Part shown: piece after piece, positions 9,138 to 18,994 of the stretch | Layout of the letters: every line of letters begins with the position of its first letter | How positions within the stretch are numbered: position 1 is the stretch's first letter | DNA from: Microbacterium arabinogalactanolyticum | Lineage (GTDB): Bacteria; Actinomycetota; Actinomycetes; Actinomycetales; Microbacteriaceae | NCBI RefSeq assembly: GCF_030268005.1 | Contig: NZ_BRZC01000007.1 | Span: 372,001-436,000, forward strand | Length of the DNA: 64,000 nucleotides | Direction of reading: 5' to 3' | The notes under the pieces: generated by a model | The model's database searches: none | What the model was told of the DNA's origin: nothing | What the model saw: only the letters and a program-made list of their open reading frames with translations | Position numbers and translations under genes: made by a program

Positions 9138-10319
9138 ATGAAGCGCCGTCCGCTGACCGGCCGGGGGTGGGGATGCCTCCTCTCCGGCGTTCTGCTGATG
9201 CTCGCGGCCAACATCGTCTCGGCGCGTCCGCTGCTCTACCTCGGCGTGCTGCTCCTGGCGCTGCCGCTGATCTGCCTGATGATCGTGCGGGTGCCGCGGC
9301 GGCGAGGCGAGGTGCGCCGGCAGATCTCCACCGACCTGCTCGCGGTCGGCGAGACCTCCCGGGTGCAGGTGCGCTTCGACCTGTGGGCCTTCGGCGTTCC
9401 CAATGGCATCTGGCACGACACGCTCCCGTCCGCCGTGCGCGGCGAGGCGACCGGCGCCTACCCCCAGGACGCCCTGCGCTACGACCTGGAAGGCGTCCGC
9501 CGCGGCATCTCCACGCTCGGCCCGCTGATGCTGCGCACCACCGACCCGTTCGGTCTCGCCCAGCGCGAGCAGGCCTTCGGCGACACGCGCACCATCACCG
9601 TCATCCCGCAGACAGTCGCGCTCGACCCGCTGCCCACCAAGGTGGGAGCGGCCGGCGGCACCGCCCAGACCCGCTCCACGCGGATCGGGCAGGGCGCCGA
9701 CAACCTCATCCCCCGCCCCTACGCCGCAGGCGACTCGCGTCGCCGCATCCACTGGCGGGCCACCGCGCACCGCGGATCCCTGATGGTGCGGCAGGAAGAG
9801 GAAGAGGCCAGCCCGGATGCCATGGTCGTGCTCGACCGCGCAGCCGACCGCTGGGACCGACCAGGCGAGGAGCCCGATCCGCTGTTCGAGAGCGCGGTCA
9901 CCCTGTGCGCCTCCGTCGCCCTGCGCCTGGCACAGGACGGCTACAGCGTCGACGTGGTCGACAGCTCCGGCAACGCACTCGGGGCGCTGCGCGGCCACGA
10001 GGAGGACCGCGACGATCTCATGATCGCCCTCGCGATGGTCGCCCCGCGCGGCGAATCGCACGATCTGCGGTCGGTGGTGGGCAGCACTCCCCCCGGCCCG
10101 CTGGTACTGATCACCGGGCACCTTCCGGACGAGGACGCCGAGAAGCTCAGCACCGCCGGCGCGGCCTCCCCGCTGCTGTTCGCGGCGGAGGCCTCGGATG
10201 ACGCGATTGCCACCGTGCGCGAGCACGGCTGGCGCCCGGCCCAGCTGCCGTCCTCCGCCGTGGACCTCGCCGACACCTGGGCATCCGTGCTCCCCTTCTC
10301 GACGGTGTCGCATGTCTGA
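9138..10319 (+). CDS. DUF58 domain membrane protein
   Basis: 393 residues. Two N-terminal membrane helices (about residues 10-50) anchor a cytoplasmic region that carries the DUF58 signature GDSRRRIHWRATAHRG followed by MVRQEEEE (about residues 198-222), then a von Willebrand A-like part with MVVLDRA. DUF58 proteins travel with MoxR ATPases and are thought to be their partners, perhaps by metal-dependent adhesion. The stop at 10317-10319 lies inside the start of the next gene (8-base overlap), so the operon is tightly coupled. Confidence 0.88.
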   Translation: MKRRPLTGRGWGCLLSGVLLMLAANIVSARPLLYLGVLLLALPLICLMIVRVPRRRGEVRRQISTDLLAVGETSRVQVRFDLWAFGVPNGIWHDTLPSAVRGEATGAYPQDALRYDLEGVRRGISTLGPLMLRTTDPFGLAQREQAFGDTRTITVIPQTVALDPLPTKVGAAGGTAQTRSTRIGQGADNLIPRPYAAGDSRRRIHWRATAHRGSLMVRQEEEEASPDAMVVLDRAADRWDRPGEEPDPLFESAVTLCASVALRLAQDGYSVDVVDSSGNALGALRGHEEDRDDLMIALAMVAPRGESHDLRSVVGSTPPGPLVLITGHLPDEDAEKLSTAGAASPLLFAAEASDDAIATVREHGWRPAQLPSSAVDLADTWASVLPFSTVSHV

Positions 10320-12510
10320 CCGTGCCCGCGAAGGCGCATCCGAGCGTCGACCGGTCAGCCCGGCCGGCGCCGGCGCCCTGACGGCGCTGGCCGCCTTCGT
10401 CTCACTGTGGTCGTACACGGGCGCCGTGCTGCCCGGCGTGTGGACATTCGTGCTCGGAGTGCTGATCGTCGTGATCGTGCTGACCGGCATCCTCATGCGC
10501 CTCGCGGCCGCGCGTGTGCGCACCGGCATCCGCGCCGTCGTGGTGCTGATCGCGCAGGTGATCGCGGCGGTCGCGGCACTCACCACCATGCTGGCCGGCG
10601 AGACCGCGCTGCTGGGCATCATCCCCACCGATCAGTCCGTGCGCCTGATCGGACTGCGGCTGCAGCAGAGCGTCGACGAGATCATGAACGGCGTCGCCCC
10701 GATCGCGGCATCCATGCCGATGGCGACCCTGCTGGGCCTCGCCTTCGCGGTGGTCGTGATCCTGCTCGACCAGCTGATCGCCCACCGGCAGGTGATGCTC
10801 GCCGTGCTGTTCACCTCGGTGGTCGGCGTCATGCCGATGCTGATCTCCTTCGGCGCCGTGAACATCGCCTGGTTCCTGATGCAGGCCATCGTCATCCTGC
10901 TGCTGCTGCGGTTCGGTGCCAGCCACGACCGGCGCGCGCCGCAGGGCGTCTCCTATTCCGTGGCCACCTCGGCCGGGGTCGTCGCGGTGGTGCTCGCGCT
11001 GGTGCTCGCGCCGGTCCTGCCGGTGGCATCCGCTCTTCCCGGCACCGGACCGATGCTGACCGTCAACGCCGACCTGCGGCTCGGCGAGGATCTGCGCCGC
11101 CCGGAGGGCATCGAGGCGCTGACCCTGGTGACCTCGGCCCCGCTGCCGCCGTACCTGCGCATGGCGACGCTGTCCCGCTTCGACGGCGACGTGTGGCGAC
11201 CGGACAGCGGCGACCGGGTGCCGCTCAGCAACGGATTCGGCGAGCGCGACTGGGCGGACCCGATCAAGACGGTCGACACCACCGTCTCCATCCGGGTCAC
11301 CGGCGTCTCCAGCGACCGTCTGCCCGTGCCGTACGCTCCGCAGCGGGTGACCGATGTCGGCAGCGGCTGGTCGGCGATGCCCGGGAACCGCACCGTCGTC
11401 AGCCGCACGCAGGACGCCGCCGGCGCCGACTACACCGTGCAGGTCGCGACCGCCGCGCCGACGCTGGAGCAGATCCGCGCATCCTCCGCGACCGGCCCGA
11501 TGGCTGAGCTCCCCGCCGACCTCCCGCCGGTCATCTCGCAGCTCGCCCATCAGGTCACCGCGAACGCCGACACCGACTACGACCGGCTGATCGCCCTCCA
11601 GGACTGGTTCCGCACCGACTTCACCTACTCGCTCGAGGCTCCCGTGACCGAGGGCTTCGACGGCACAGGAGCGGATGCGGTGGCGACCTTCCTCGAGAAG
11701 CGCACCGGCTACTGCATCCACTTCGCCGGCGCCTTCGCGCTGATGGCCTCGTCGCTCGGGATGCCGGTGCGGATCGTCGTCGGTTACCTGCCCGGCACGA
11801 CGACCGATGAGAAGCGCGGCGACGACGTCGTCTACTCGGTCTCGAGCGACCAGCTGCACTCCTGGCCGGAGGTGCACTTCGAAGGGATCGGCTGGGTGCC
11901 CTTCGAGCCGACCGCCACGTTGGGCGTGCCGACCGACTTCGCATCCGAGTCGGCAGGTGGCAGCAATGGCGAGGGACCGGATGCGCCGCAGCCGAGCGCC
12001 GGGCCCTCCTCCAGCGCGACCCCCACCCCGACCGGCGGTCCGGCCGAGGAGCGCGATCCCGGCGGAACCGGCGCGGTCCCCCTGCAGCGGCTGGATCCGA
12101 CCCCGGTGACGCTGACCGTGTTCGGCATCCTGATCGTGCTGCTGCTGCCGATGCTGGTGCGCGAGCTGCGTCGCGCCGCGCGCGTGGGGCGTGCGCGGGG
12201 CGGGGATGCGATGGCCGCCTGGCGGGAGCTGAGCGACACGCTCGTGGATCTGGGGCTGGCAGCACCCGAGGCGCAGACCGCGCGCGTGCGCGCCGACGTG
12301 CTCGCCATGACCCGCGGGGTGGACCCCGCAGCCCTCGCGCCGCTGGTGCGGGCGGTCGAGCACACCAGCTACGCGCAGTCGAGGCCGGATGCCGGGAACC
12401 TGGCGAACCCGCTGAAGATCGTGATCGCGCAGCTGGCTACGAGCGTGGACTCTCGTCAGCGCGTGCTGGCCAGGCTGCTGCCGGCCTCGCTGTTCACGCG
12501 GAGGCGCTGA
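10312..12510 (+). CDS. Multi-pass membrane protein with transglutaminase-like domain (DUF3488/TgpA type)
   Basis: 732 residues from the ATG at 10312; longer in-frame starts lie inside the DUF58 gene. Six or so membrane helices fill residues 20-235, followed by an exported domain with the transglutaminase core: Cys in [17 protein letters not shown] (near residue 467), His in [20 protein letters not shown] (near 516). A Ser/Pro/Thr-rich linker leads to one more membrane helix (about residues 600-620) and a cytoplasmic tail. The catalytic pair suggests a protease, peptidase or cross-linking activity at the cell surface. Its last 17 bases overlap the 3' end of trhO on the other strand. Confidence 0.87.
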   Translation: MSDRAREGASERRPVSPAGAGALTALAAFVSLWSYTGAVLPGVWTFVLGVLIVVIVLTGILMRLAAARVRTGIRAVVVLIAQVIAAVAALTTMLAGETALLGIIPTDQSVRLIGLRLQQSVDEIMNGVAPIAASMPMATLLGLAFAVVVILLDQLIAHRQVMLAVLFTSVVGVMPMLISFGAVNIAWFLMQAIVILLLLRFGASHDRRAPQGVSYSVATSAGVVAVVLALVLAPVLPVASALPGTGPMLTVNADLRLGEDLRRPEGIEALTLVTSAPLPPYLRMATLSRFDGDVWRPDSGDRVPLSNGFGERDWADPIKTVDTTVSIRVTGVSSDRLPVPYAPQRVTDVGSGWSAMPGNRTVVSRTQDAAGADYTVQVATAAPTLEQIRASSATGPMAELPADLPPVISQLAHQVTANADTDYDRLIALQDWFRTDFTYSLEAPVTEGFDGTGADAVATFLEKRTGYCIHFAGAFALMASSLGMPVRIVVGYLPGTTTDEKRGDDVVYSVSSDQLHSWPEVHFEGIGWVPFEPTATLGVPTDFASESAGGSNGEGPDAPQPSAGPSSSATPTPTGGPAEERDPGGTGAVPLQRLDPTPVTLTVFGILIVLLLPMLVRELRRAARVGRARGGDAMAAWRELSDTLVDLGLAAPEAQTARVRADVLAMTRGVDPAALAPLVRAVEHTSYAQSRPDAGNLANPLKIVIAQLATSVDSRQRVLARLLPASLFTRRR

Positions 12511-13408
12511 GCGGCACTGCGGCGGCGTGCTCGGTGCAGGGCACGGCCCCGCAGCCCGCGCACACCACGAACTGCCGTCGGCAGGATGCGTCCGGGCAGT
12601 TCGCCGTCCGGCTGGTGGATGCCCCGCATCCGACGCATTCGCCGATGACGGCGGCGTGGTCGGAGAAGTCGACCGAGCCGCGCTTGTCGAACACGTACAG
12701 CGAGCCCTCCCACAGGCCGTCGTCGCCGTAGGCCTCGCCGTAGCGGACGATGCCGCCCTCGAGCTGGTACACCTCTCCGAAGCCGCGCGACACCATCAGG
12801 CTGGAGAGCACCTCGCAGCGGATCCCGCCGGTGCAGTAGGTGACGACCGGCTTGCCCTTCAGATCGTCGTACTCCCCCGAGTCCAGCAGGCGCACGAAGT
12901 CGCGGGTGGTCTCGGTGTCCGGCACGATCGCGTTCCGGAACCGGCCGATCTCCGCCTCGAGCGCGTTGCGCCCGTCGAAGAAGACCACCTCGTCGCCGCG
13001 CTCGTCCATCAGCTCGTGCAGCTGAGCCGGGGTCAGCCGCTCGCCGCCGCCGACCACGCCGTGCTCGTCGACCCGCAGCTCGCCGGGAGCCCCGAACGAG
13101 ACGATCTCCTCCCGCACCTTGACGCTGAGCTTCGGGAAGTCGATGCTGAAGCCGTCCGCGTCGATCCCGGTGCCCTCGCTCCACTTGATGTCGGCGTCCT
13201 TGAACGCCGCGTGGTCGCGGAACCGGCGCACCCACTTCTTCAGCGCGGGAAGATCACCGCCGAGGGTGCCGTTGATTCCGTCCTTCGAGATGATGATGCG
13301 GCCGCGCAGGTGCAGCGCCTCGCCGAGGTCGCGCTGCCACAGCCGGATGGCATCCGGGTCGGCGAGCGGCGCGAACGCGTAGAACAGCACGATCTTGGGG
13401 GTGGGCAC
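12494..13408 (-). CDS. trhO: tRNA uridine(34) hydroxylase TrhO (rhodanese-like, YceA/UPF0176)
   Basis: 304 residues. The N terminus ([16 protein letters not shown], then [16 protein letters not shown]) is the acylphosphatase-like part of UPF0176. A rhodanese domain follows with the active Cys in [16 protein letters not shown] (about residue 193-208). The C terminus has a cysteine-rich tail ([28 protein letters not shown]) likely to bind zinc. TrhO proteins in E. coli carry out O2-dependent 5-hydroxylation of U34 in tRNA. Single gene, converging on and overlapping the transglutaminase gene by 17 bases. Confidence 0.9.
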   Translation of the reverse strand: MPTPKIVLFYAFAPLADPDAIRLWQRDLGEALHLRGRIIISKDGINGTLGGDLPALKKWVRRFRDHAAFKDADIKWSEGTGIDADGFSIDFPKLSVKVREEIVSFGAPGELRVDEHGVVGGGERLTPAQLHELMDERGDEVVFFDGRNALEAEIGRFRNAIVPDTETTRDFVRLLDSGEYDDLKGKPVVTYCTGGIRCEVLSSLMVSRGFGEVYQLEGGIVRYGEAYGDDGLWEGSLYVFDKRGSVDFSDHAAVIGECVGCGASTSRTANCPDASCRRQFVVCAGCGAVPCTEHAAAVPLSASA

Positions 13409-13454
13409 CAGGAGATTCTAGGCCGCACGGGCTGAGGACACCCCGTGACGGACG

Positions 13455-14453
13455 CTACCTTGGGGCGATGACCGGGATCAGCTCCGCGCTCAGATCCGAC
13501 GGCAGCCCTGCCACGGCGGCGAGGATGCCGTCGATGCCGGGGAGCCCCGCGCCGGCGCCGGGAACGCCGACCGCCGCGGCCCCGCACGCGTTCGCGAGCG
13601 CGGCGATCCGCATCGGATCCTGCATGCCGCGCACCACTCCGAAGATGATGCCGGCACCGAACGAGTCGCCCGCCCCCGTCGTGTCGACGGTCTTCACCTC
13701 AGGCACCGGCGCGCGCACGAACCCCGCGTCGGTACGGAGCAGGGATCCGGCCGCACCGCCGGTCAGCGCCACGGTCGCCGGGCCGCGGCTCGCCAACGCA
13801 TCCGCCGCCCGCTCGTCATCGGGCTCCGCTGTGAGCCGGCGCGCGTCGCCTGCTCCGACGATCACGACGTCGACCGAAGCGAGGAAGCCCAGCAGCACCT
13901 CCGGCACCGCGTTCACCGGGTCGACGGGCACGTCCAGCGACACCGTCATCCCCGCGCGACGGGCGTGCTGCGCGGCCGCGATCGCGGCGGAGCGCTGCGG
14001 ATCGGCGAGCAGGGCGTAGCCCGAGATGTGCAGGTGCCTCGCGCCGCGGAGATCCGCCGGCACCGCCTCCGGTCCGAGCTCGGCGCTCGCCCCGCGGTAC
14101 GCGAACATCGTCCGCTCGCCGTCCGGGGTGACCGTGATCACGTTCAGGGAGGTGGGCTCGGTGGTGCAGCGCCGCACGAGGGCCGCATCCACGCCTTCCG
14201 CCGCCAGTCCGGCGATCGCCTGCGCGCCCCAGGCGTCGTCGCCGACGCAGGCGATCATCGCCGAGCGGATGCCGAGCCTCGACAGCATCACCGCGGTGTT
14301 CGCGGCCGACCCGCCGAAGCCCATCCGCTGCCGGGTGGCGACGCCGTCGCCACCCGGCCCCGGATAGACCGGGATGTCGAGGTGCAGGTCGACATTGAGG
14401 TCGCCCAGAAGCACGACCTCCACGTCCGGCGCCCCGCCATCCCTGTGCTGCAC
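13455..14453 (-). CDS. PfkB/ribokinase family sugar or nucleoside kinase
   Basis: 332 residues from the GTG at 14451-14453, four bases after the stop of the PLP enzyme gene. N-terminal VVLLGDLNVDLHLDIPVYPGPGGD and FGGSAANTAVMLSRLG are the substrate-side motifs of PfkB kinases; DTTGAGDSFGAGIIFG (about residues 265-280) is the anion hole with the catalytic Asp. It phosphorylates a sugar, nucleoside or similar alcohol with ATP. It is the last gene of the SBP-permease-permease-PLP enzyme-kinase operon, so its substrate is probably the imported compound or a product of the PLP enzyme. Substrate unknown. Confidence 0.85.
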   Translation of the reverse strand: MQHRDGGAPDVEVVLLGDLNVDLHLDIPVYPGPGGDGVATRQRMGFGGSAANTAVMLSRLGIRSAMIACVGDDAWGAQAIAGLAAEGVDAALVRRCTTEPTSLNVITVTPDGERTMFAYRGASAELGPEAVPADLRGARHLHISGYALLADPQRSAAIAAAQHARRAGMTVSLDVPVDPVNAVPEVLLGFLASVDVVIVGAGDARRLTAEPDDERAADALASRGPATVALTGGAAGSLLRTDAGFVRAPVPEVKTVDTTGAGDSFGAGIIFGVVRGMQDPMRIAALANACGAAAVGVPGAGAGLPGIDGILAAVAGLPSDLSAELIPVIAPR

Positions 14454-14457
14454 GTCG

Positions 14458-15648
14458 TCAGTCTCCCAGTGCCTGTGCGAAGTCGGCGATGAGGTCGTCG
14501 ATCTTCTCAATGCCCGCCGACACGCGGATCATGCCCTGGGTGACGCCCATCTGCTGACGCTCCTCCTCGGGGATGTCGAGGAAGGCCATGGTCGCCGGCA
14601 GCTGCGTCACCGTGCGCACGCCGCCGAGGCTGGCCGCGAACGAGGCGAGCTTCAGGCTCTTGCACACCTGCGCCGCCTCCTCCTCGCTGGCGACGCTGAA
14701 CGCCAGCATGGCGCCGGGAGAGTCGAGCTGCTCCCGTGCCGCGTCGTACTGCGGGTGCGACGGATGACCCGGGTAGTAGACGCGCCGCACCTTGGGGTGC
14801 GCCTCCAGCCACTCCACGAGGCAGCCGGCGTTCTCGGTCATCCGCTCGACGCGCAGCGGGAGGGTCTGGATGCCGCGCAGCAGCAGCCAGGCGTTGAACG
14901 GCGACAGGGCACCACCGAGCTTGGTCAGCGTGTTCCAGCGGATCTTCTCCAGCCAGTCGGCGGGAAGGATCTCGGAGTTGATGCTGATGATGCCGCCGAC
15001 GGCGTCGTTGTGCCCGCCGATGAACTTCGTGGCACTCTCGATCACGATGTCGACGCCGTGCTCGTGCGGACGGCAGACGATCGGGCTGGCGAAGGTGTTG
15101 TCGCAGATCACGACGATGCCGCGCTCGTGCGCGATCTCGGTGATCGCCCGGAGAGGGGCCACCTTCATGGTCGGGTTCGCGATGGTCTCGACGTAGACGG
15201 CCTTGGTCTCGGGGCGGATCGCCGCGCGCACCGCCTCCACATCGGCGGAGTCCACGAAGGTCACCTCGATGCCGAAGTCCTGGATGCGGTGGTCGAAGAA
15301 CTCGTGCGTGGAGCTGTACGTGGTCAGGTCCACGACGATGTGATCCCCCACCCGCAGCAGGCCGAGCACGGCGTGTGACACCGCGGCCATCCCGGACGCC
15401 ACCGCCAGCGCGTCCGTCGCACCGGAGATCAGCGCCATCTGGTCGTCGAGCTTGTACTCGTTGGGGTTGCCGCAGCGGCTGTAGATGTTCACGCTGCGCC
15501 GGGCGCCCTCGACCACCTGGTCGTACGCGTCGCCGTCGTACTGGTAGTTGGCCGACATGAAGATCGGGTAGCTGATCGACTGCGTGCTCTCCTCGGGCGA
15601 GTAGAACACGGCACGGCTGGCGAGGCTCAGTTCCTGCGGGTTGTCCAC
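14458..15648 (-). CDS. Cys/Met metabolism PLP enzyme, methionine-gamma-lyase-like
   Basis: 396 residues. Family marks: IYSRCGNP (Tyr and Arg that bind PLP phosphate of the neighbouring subunit), VASGMAAVSH, the active-site Tyr in LTTYSSTHEFFDH, CDNTFASPIV, and the PLP lysine in ESATKFIGGHNDAVGG (about residue 205-220). Members are C-S lyases or synthases such as cystathionine gamma-lyase/synthase and methionine gamma-lyase. The Y-S-S-T-H-x-F-F stretch resembles the methionine gamma-lyase subgroup, but the usual Cys there is Ser. It sits between ABC permease and PfkB kinase genes, an unusual place for this family, and a second, more typical member is at 26.6 kb. Substrate probably a sugar- or thioether-linked compound; this is inference. 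Confidence 0.82.
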   Translation of the reverse strand: MDNPQELSLASRAVFYSPEESTQSISYPIFMSANYQYDGDAYDQVVEGARRSVNIYSRCGNPNEYKLDDQMALISGATDALAVASGMAAVSHAVLGLLRVGDHIVVDLTTYSSTHEFFDHRIQDFGIEVTFVDSADVEAVRAAIRPETKAVYVETIANPTMKVAPLRAITEIAHERGIVVICDNTFASPIVCRPHEHGVDIVIESATKFIGGHNDAVGGIISINSEILPADWLEKIRWNTLTKLGGALSPFNAWLLLRGIQTLPLRVERMTENAGCLVEWLEAHPKVRRVYYPGHPSHPQYDAAREQLDSPGAMLAFSVASEEEAAQVCKSLKLASFAASLGGVRTVTQLPATMAFLDIPEEERQQMGVTQGMIRVSAGIEKIDDLIADFAQALGD

Positions 15649-15694
15649 GGAAGGTCCTTTCTGTTCGAGTGCTGATGCGGCGATTGCCGTCAGA

Positions 15695-16609
15695 TCACTG
15701 CTTGAGCGCGCCGCTGGTCAGCCCGCCGATGACGTGGCGCTGGAACACCAGGTACACCAGGAACGAGCCGAGGGCGGCGAGGAGGATCGCGGCGAGCAGC
15801 ACCGGGTAGTTCGTGGTGCGCTCCCCGACGAAGTCGGTGAGTCCGAGCGGCAGGGTCTTGCGCTCGGGGCTGTTGAGGATGACGAGCGGGAAGAGGAAGT
15901 CGTTCCACACCCAGATGACGTTGACGATCGCGGTGGTGAACATGGCCGGCTTCGCGATCGGCACCATCACCCGCGCGAAGGTGGACAGCTCGGATGCCCC
16001 GTCGATGCGCGCCGCCTCGATCAGGTCGCGCGGAACAGTGGCGAAGAACCCGCGCATGATCAGCACCGAGATCGGCAGGTTGAACGCCACGGTCGGCAGG
16101 ATCACCCCGGGGAGCGTGTCCAGCATCCCCATCTCGCGGATGATCGCCACCAGCGGCACGAGGGCGATGTAGGCCGGGATCGCCATCGCGACGAGCATCA
16201 CGATCTCGACGAGCGGCATCCAGCGCGTGCGGTAGACCACGAAGGCGTACCCGGCCGCCGTGGCGATCGCGACCGTGATGAGCACGGAGACGAGCGTGAC
16301 GATGAGCGAGTTCCCGGCGTACAGGGCGAGGGACCCGTCGGCGAGCGCCGTGGCGTAGTTGTCCCACTGCAGGCTGGACGGCAGCGACCAGACCGACTGC
16401 TGGAACTGCTGGTTCGTCTTGAACGAGCTGTAGATCATCCAGACGAACGGGAACAGCACCACGACCAGATGCACGCCCAGCAGCGCGATGACGGTGACGA
16501 CGCCCGCGCTGAGCCTGGTGCGCGGCAGCTGCTCGCGCTCGCGTCTGCGCTGCCGACGCGGCGTGAGCGTCTCGTCGGGCATGGTGACGGCCATGGTCGC
16601 CTGGCTCAT
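15695..16609 (-). CDS. Carbohydrate ABC transporter permease (CUT1, MalG-like)
   Basis: 304 residues starting MSQATMAVTMPDETL at the ATG whose last bases overlap the upstream permease stop (ATGA, 16606-16609). Six membrane helices; the EAA loop EAARIDGASELSTFARVM and the C-terminal GLTSGALKQ ending are classic for MalG-type permeases. It pairs with the permease just upstream and the lipoprotein at 17.6-18.9 kb. No ATP-binding subunit is present in the operon, so it must use an ATPase encoded elsewhere (an MsiK-like shared ATPase is the usual actinobacterial solution). Confidence 0.9.
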   Translation of the reverse strand: MSQATMAVTMPDETLTPRRQRRREREQLPRTRLSAGVVTVIALLGVHLVVVLFPFVWMIYSSFKTNQQFQQSVWSLPSSLQWDNYATALADGSLALYAGNSLIVTLVSVLITVAIATAAGYAFVVYRTRWMPLVEIVMLVAMAIPAYIALVPLVAIIREMGMLDTLPGVILPTVAFNLPISVLIMRGFFATVPRDLIEAARIDGASELSTFARVMVPIAKPAMFTTAIVNVIWVWNDFLFPLVILNSPERKTLPLGLTDFVGERTTNYPVLLAAILLAALGSFLVYLVFQRHVIGGLTSGALKQ

Positions 16610-17583
16610 CGTGCGACCTCCTTGATCGTCTTGGGCCGGCGGGGCCGCGTGGCGGTGAGCACGAACACGCCGACGATCACCGTGATCAGCAGCTGCGCGA
16701 TGCCGATCGCCGACGCATAGCCGGCCTCGAAGTTGCCGAAGCCGGTCTTGAACAGGTACGTCGAGATGACGTCCGTCGCGTTGCTCGGCCCGCCCCTCGT
16801 CATCACGAAGACGAGGGAGAAGGTCTTGAAGGAGGTGACCACCGCGAGCAGCACGGTCGCCTGCACGTTCGAGGCGATCATCGGCGCGCTGATGCCGAAG
16901 AAGGTGCGGAAGTGACCCGCGCCGTCCAGGGACGCGGCCTCGTACACCGACTCGTCGACGTCCTGGAACGCGGCGACGAACAGCAGGATGTAGAGGCCCA
17001 GGTAGGTGAGGTTCATGACCACGAGCACGGCGGGCATCGCGAGGGTCTTGTCGCCGAGCCATCCCTTCGCGAGGTCGCCCAGGCCGATGAGGCGCAGGAA
17101 CCCGTTGAGCAGGCCGAAGTAGGGGTTGTAGACGAACTGCCACAGCAGGCCGATGCAGATCTCGCTGATCACGACCGGGATGACGTAGAGGAACATCGCG
17201 GCGCGTTTGAACCGCGGGATGACCCGCACCAGCCAGTACGCGATCACCATGCCGAGCCCGACCTGGAACACGATCGCCGCGACCGCGATGAGCACGTTGT
17301 TCCTGAGCGACGACCAGAACACCCCGTCCGCCGCGAGCCTGACGAAGTTGTCGATTCCGACCCACTCCCGTGGTGAGAAGCCGTCCCACTTGAAGAACGA
17401 CAGCATGCCCGCGTTGGCGAGGGGGTAGGCGACGAAGATCGCCAGGAACGCCAGGGCGGGGACGAGGAACAGCAGGGCGATCAGCGACTCACGGCGTTTG
17501 GCGCGATGCAGCCCACCGCGCCGGGCGCGCTCCGGGAGAGCGCTCGTCATGAGCGCCCTCTCGGACCGGATCTCGCTGGGCAC
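16606..17583 (-). CDS. Carbohydrate ABC transporter permease (CUT1, MalF-like)
   Basis: 325 residues from the GTG at 17581-17583, four bases after the SBP stop; an ATG at 17550 (MTSALPERARRGG) is an equally reasonable start. Six membrane helices with SLIALLFLVPALAFLAIFV first. The EAA-type loop is YEAASLDGAGHFRTFFGI. Overlaps the next permease gene by four bases. Part of the importer-PLP enzyme-kinase operon running left from the RpiR-controlled promoter. Confidence 0.9.
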   Translation of the reverse strand: MPSEIRSERALMTSALPERARRGGLHRAKRRESLIALLFLVPALAFLAIFVAYPLANAGMLSFFKWDGFSPREWVGIDNFVRLAADGVFWSSLRNNVLIAVAAIVFQVGLGMVIAYWLVRVIPRFKRAAMFLYVIPVVISEICIGLLWQFVYNPYFGLLNGFLRLIGLGDLAKGWLGDKTLAMPAVLVVMNLTYLGLYILLFVAAFQDVDESVYEAASLDGAGHFRTFFGISAPMIASNVQATVLLAVVTSFKTFSLVFVMTRGGPSNATDVISTYLFKTGFGNFEAGYASAIGIAQLLITVIVGVFVLTATRPRRPKTIKEVAR

Positions 17584-17587
17584 CCGC

Positions 17588-18877
17588 TCACTTCCCCGCG
17601 CTGATCGCTTCGTTGATCGCGTCGACGGCCTGCTGGGCGTCGACCGAGCCCTCGATCAGCCCCTGAAGCGTCGAGTAGTAGACGGTCGTGGCCTTCGGAG
17701 GCAGAGCGGTGTCGTAGAACGGATCGAGGTGTCCTGCCGGCTCGATGATGTCGGACACGATGCCCGAGAGCACGGGGCCCGCGACATCCGGCGTGGTCGC
17801 GCCCTTCAGCGTCACCATGGTCTTGCGCAGCTCGACGTACTTCTTCATCACGTCGGGGCTCGTCATGTACTGCAGGAACTCGGTGGCCAGCTTCTTGTCC
17901 TTCGCCTTCTCGGAGATCGCGAAGGCGGCGGCGACGCCCGCGAGGGTGTCGGTCTGGTCGCCCTTGCCGCCCGCGACGGTCGGGAACGGGAAGTACCCGA
18001 GCTCGAAGCCTGCCGGCGCATCGGCGGACATGCCGATCTGCCACGTTCCGTTGAGCACCATGGCCGCCTGCCCGTTCAGGAACAGCAGGTTCGCCTCCTG
18101 ATCGGACATGCCGTTCGCCCCGGTCGGCAGGAGCTTCTTCTGCGCGAGCGTCTGCAGCGGCTCGGCGCCCTTCGCGTCGAGCGCGATCTTGCCGTCGCCG
18201 TTCAGGAAGTCGGTGACCAGACCGCTGCCCTCGGTGCGCATCTGCCCGTACTGGAACCAGAAGGTCGCCGGCCAGCTGTCCTTGTTGCCGAGCGCGACGG
18301 GGACGATGCCGTCGGCCGCGATCTTCTCGCTGAGCTGCACGAACTCATCCCACGTCTTCGGCGTCGTCCACCCCTTCTTCTCGAAGAGCGCCTTGTTGTA
18401 CCAGACGACGGCGGCGTCGATGTCGATCGGCACCGCGTAGGTGGAGTCGTCGAAGGTGACCGAGTCCATCGCGGCAGGGATGAAGCTGTCGCCCCAGCCG
18501 TCCTTGGCGAGAGCGTCGTCGAGGTCGGCGACCTGACCGCTCTTGACGAAGGCGTCGAGGAACCCGCCCGGCAGGGTGTAGAAGACGTCGGGCGCATCGC
18601 CCGTGGACATCGCGGTCTGCAGCTTGGTCTTGTACGACGACTGCTCGGCGGAGACCTCCTTGATCTTCGCCTCCGGGTGCTCCTTCTTGAAGCCGTCCAT
18701 CGCCCACTTCATGAACTCGACCTTGTCGGCCTGCCCGGCATAGGCGTGCCAGATGGTCAGGCTGTCGGCGCCGCCTCCCGCGGCGGGGGCCGATCCACTG
18801 CCCACGCAACCGGACAACGCGACCAGCGCGCCGACGGCAAGCGCCGCCGCGGCGGCCTTGCGGAGGTGACGGTTCAT
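17588..18877 (-). CDS. Sugar-type ABC transporter substrate-binding lipoprotein
   Basis: 429 residues. A signal peptide (MNRHLRKAAAAALAVGALVA) ends in lipobox LSGC, so the protein is lipid-anchored outside the membrane. Mature part follows the extracellular solute-binding family 1 pattern: LTIWHAYAGQADKVEFMKWA, ATPase-independent binding fold, YAVPIDIDAAVVWYNKALFEKKGW, NGQAAMVLNGTWQIG, and YLTSP-type segment QYMTSPDVMKKYV. RBS AAGGAG lies seven bases before the ATG. First gene of the operon; the ligand is unknown. Confidence 0.9.
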   Translation of the reverse strand: MNRHLRKAAAAALAVGALVALSGCVGSGSAPAAGGGADSLTIWHAYAGQADKVEFMKWAMDGFKKEHPEAKIKEVSAEQSSYKTKLQTAMSTGDAPDVFYTLPGGFLDAFVKSGQVADLDDALAKDGWGDSFIPAAMDSVTFDDSTYAVPIDIDAAVVWYNKALFEKKGWTTPKTWDEFVQLSEKIAADGIVPVALGNKDSWPATFWFQYGQMRTEGSGLVTDFLNGDGKIALDAKGAEPLQTLAQKKLLPTGANGMSDQEANLLFLNGQAAMVLNGTWQIGMSADAPAGFELGYFPFPTVAGGKGDQTDTLAGVAAAFAISEKAKDKKLATEFLQYMTSPDVMKKYVELRKTMVTLKGATTPDVAGPVLSGIVSDIIEPAGHLDPFYDTALPPKATTVYYSTLQGLIEGSVDAQQAVDAINEAISAGK

Positions 18878-18909
18878 GAGGACTCCTTCTGACGACACTG
18901 TCGGGAAAC

Positions 18910-18955
18910 GTGGTATCACAATATACTCATCGAGTTGGATGTGGTAGCACCACAT
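18910..18955. promoter_or_regulatory. Two candidate RpiR operators between divergent SBP and rpiR genes
   Basis: Bases 18939-18955 form a perfect 17-base palindrome, ATGTGGT-AGC-ACCACAT written as halves ATGTGGT and ACCACAT around AGC. A degenerate copy, GTGGTATCACA, starts at 18910, exactly 31 bases (about three helical turns) before the matching GTGGTAGCAC at 18941. They lie between the importer operon and rpiR, where RpiR-type regulators bind. The spacer is AT-rich (ATATACTCAT), unlike its surroundings, and probably contains the promoters. Confidence 0.6.
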
Positions 18956-18994
18956 TACGATCCGCCGGCCAGATCGGAAGCGAGGATAGGACGC

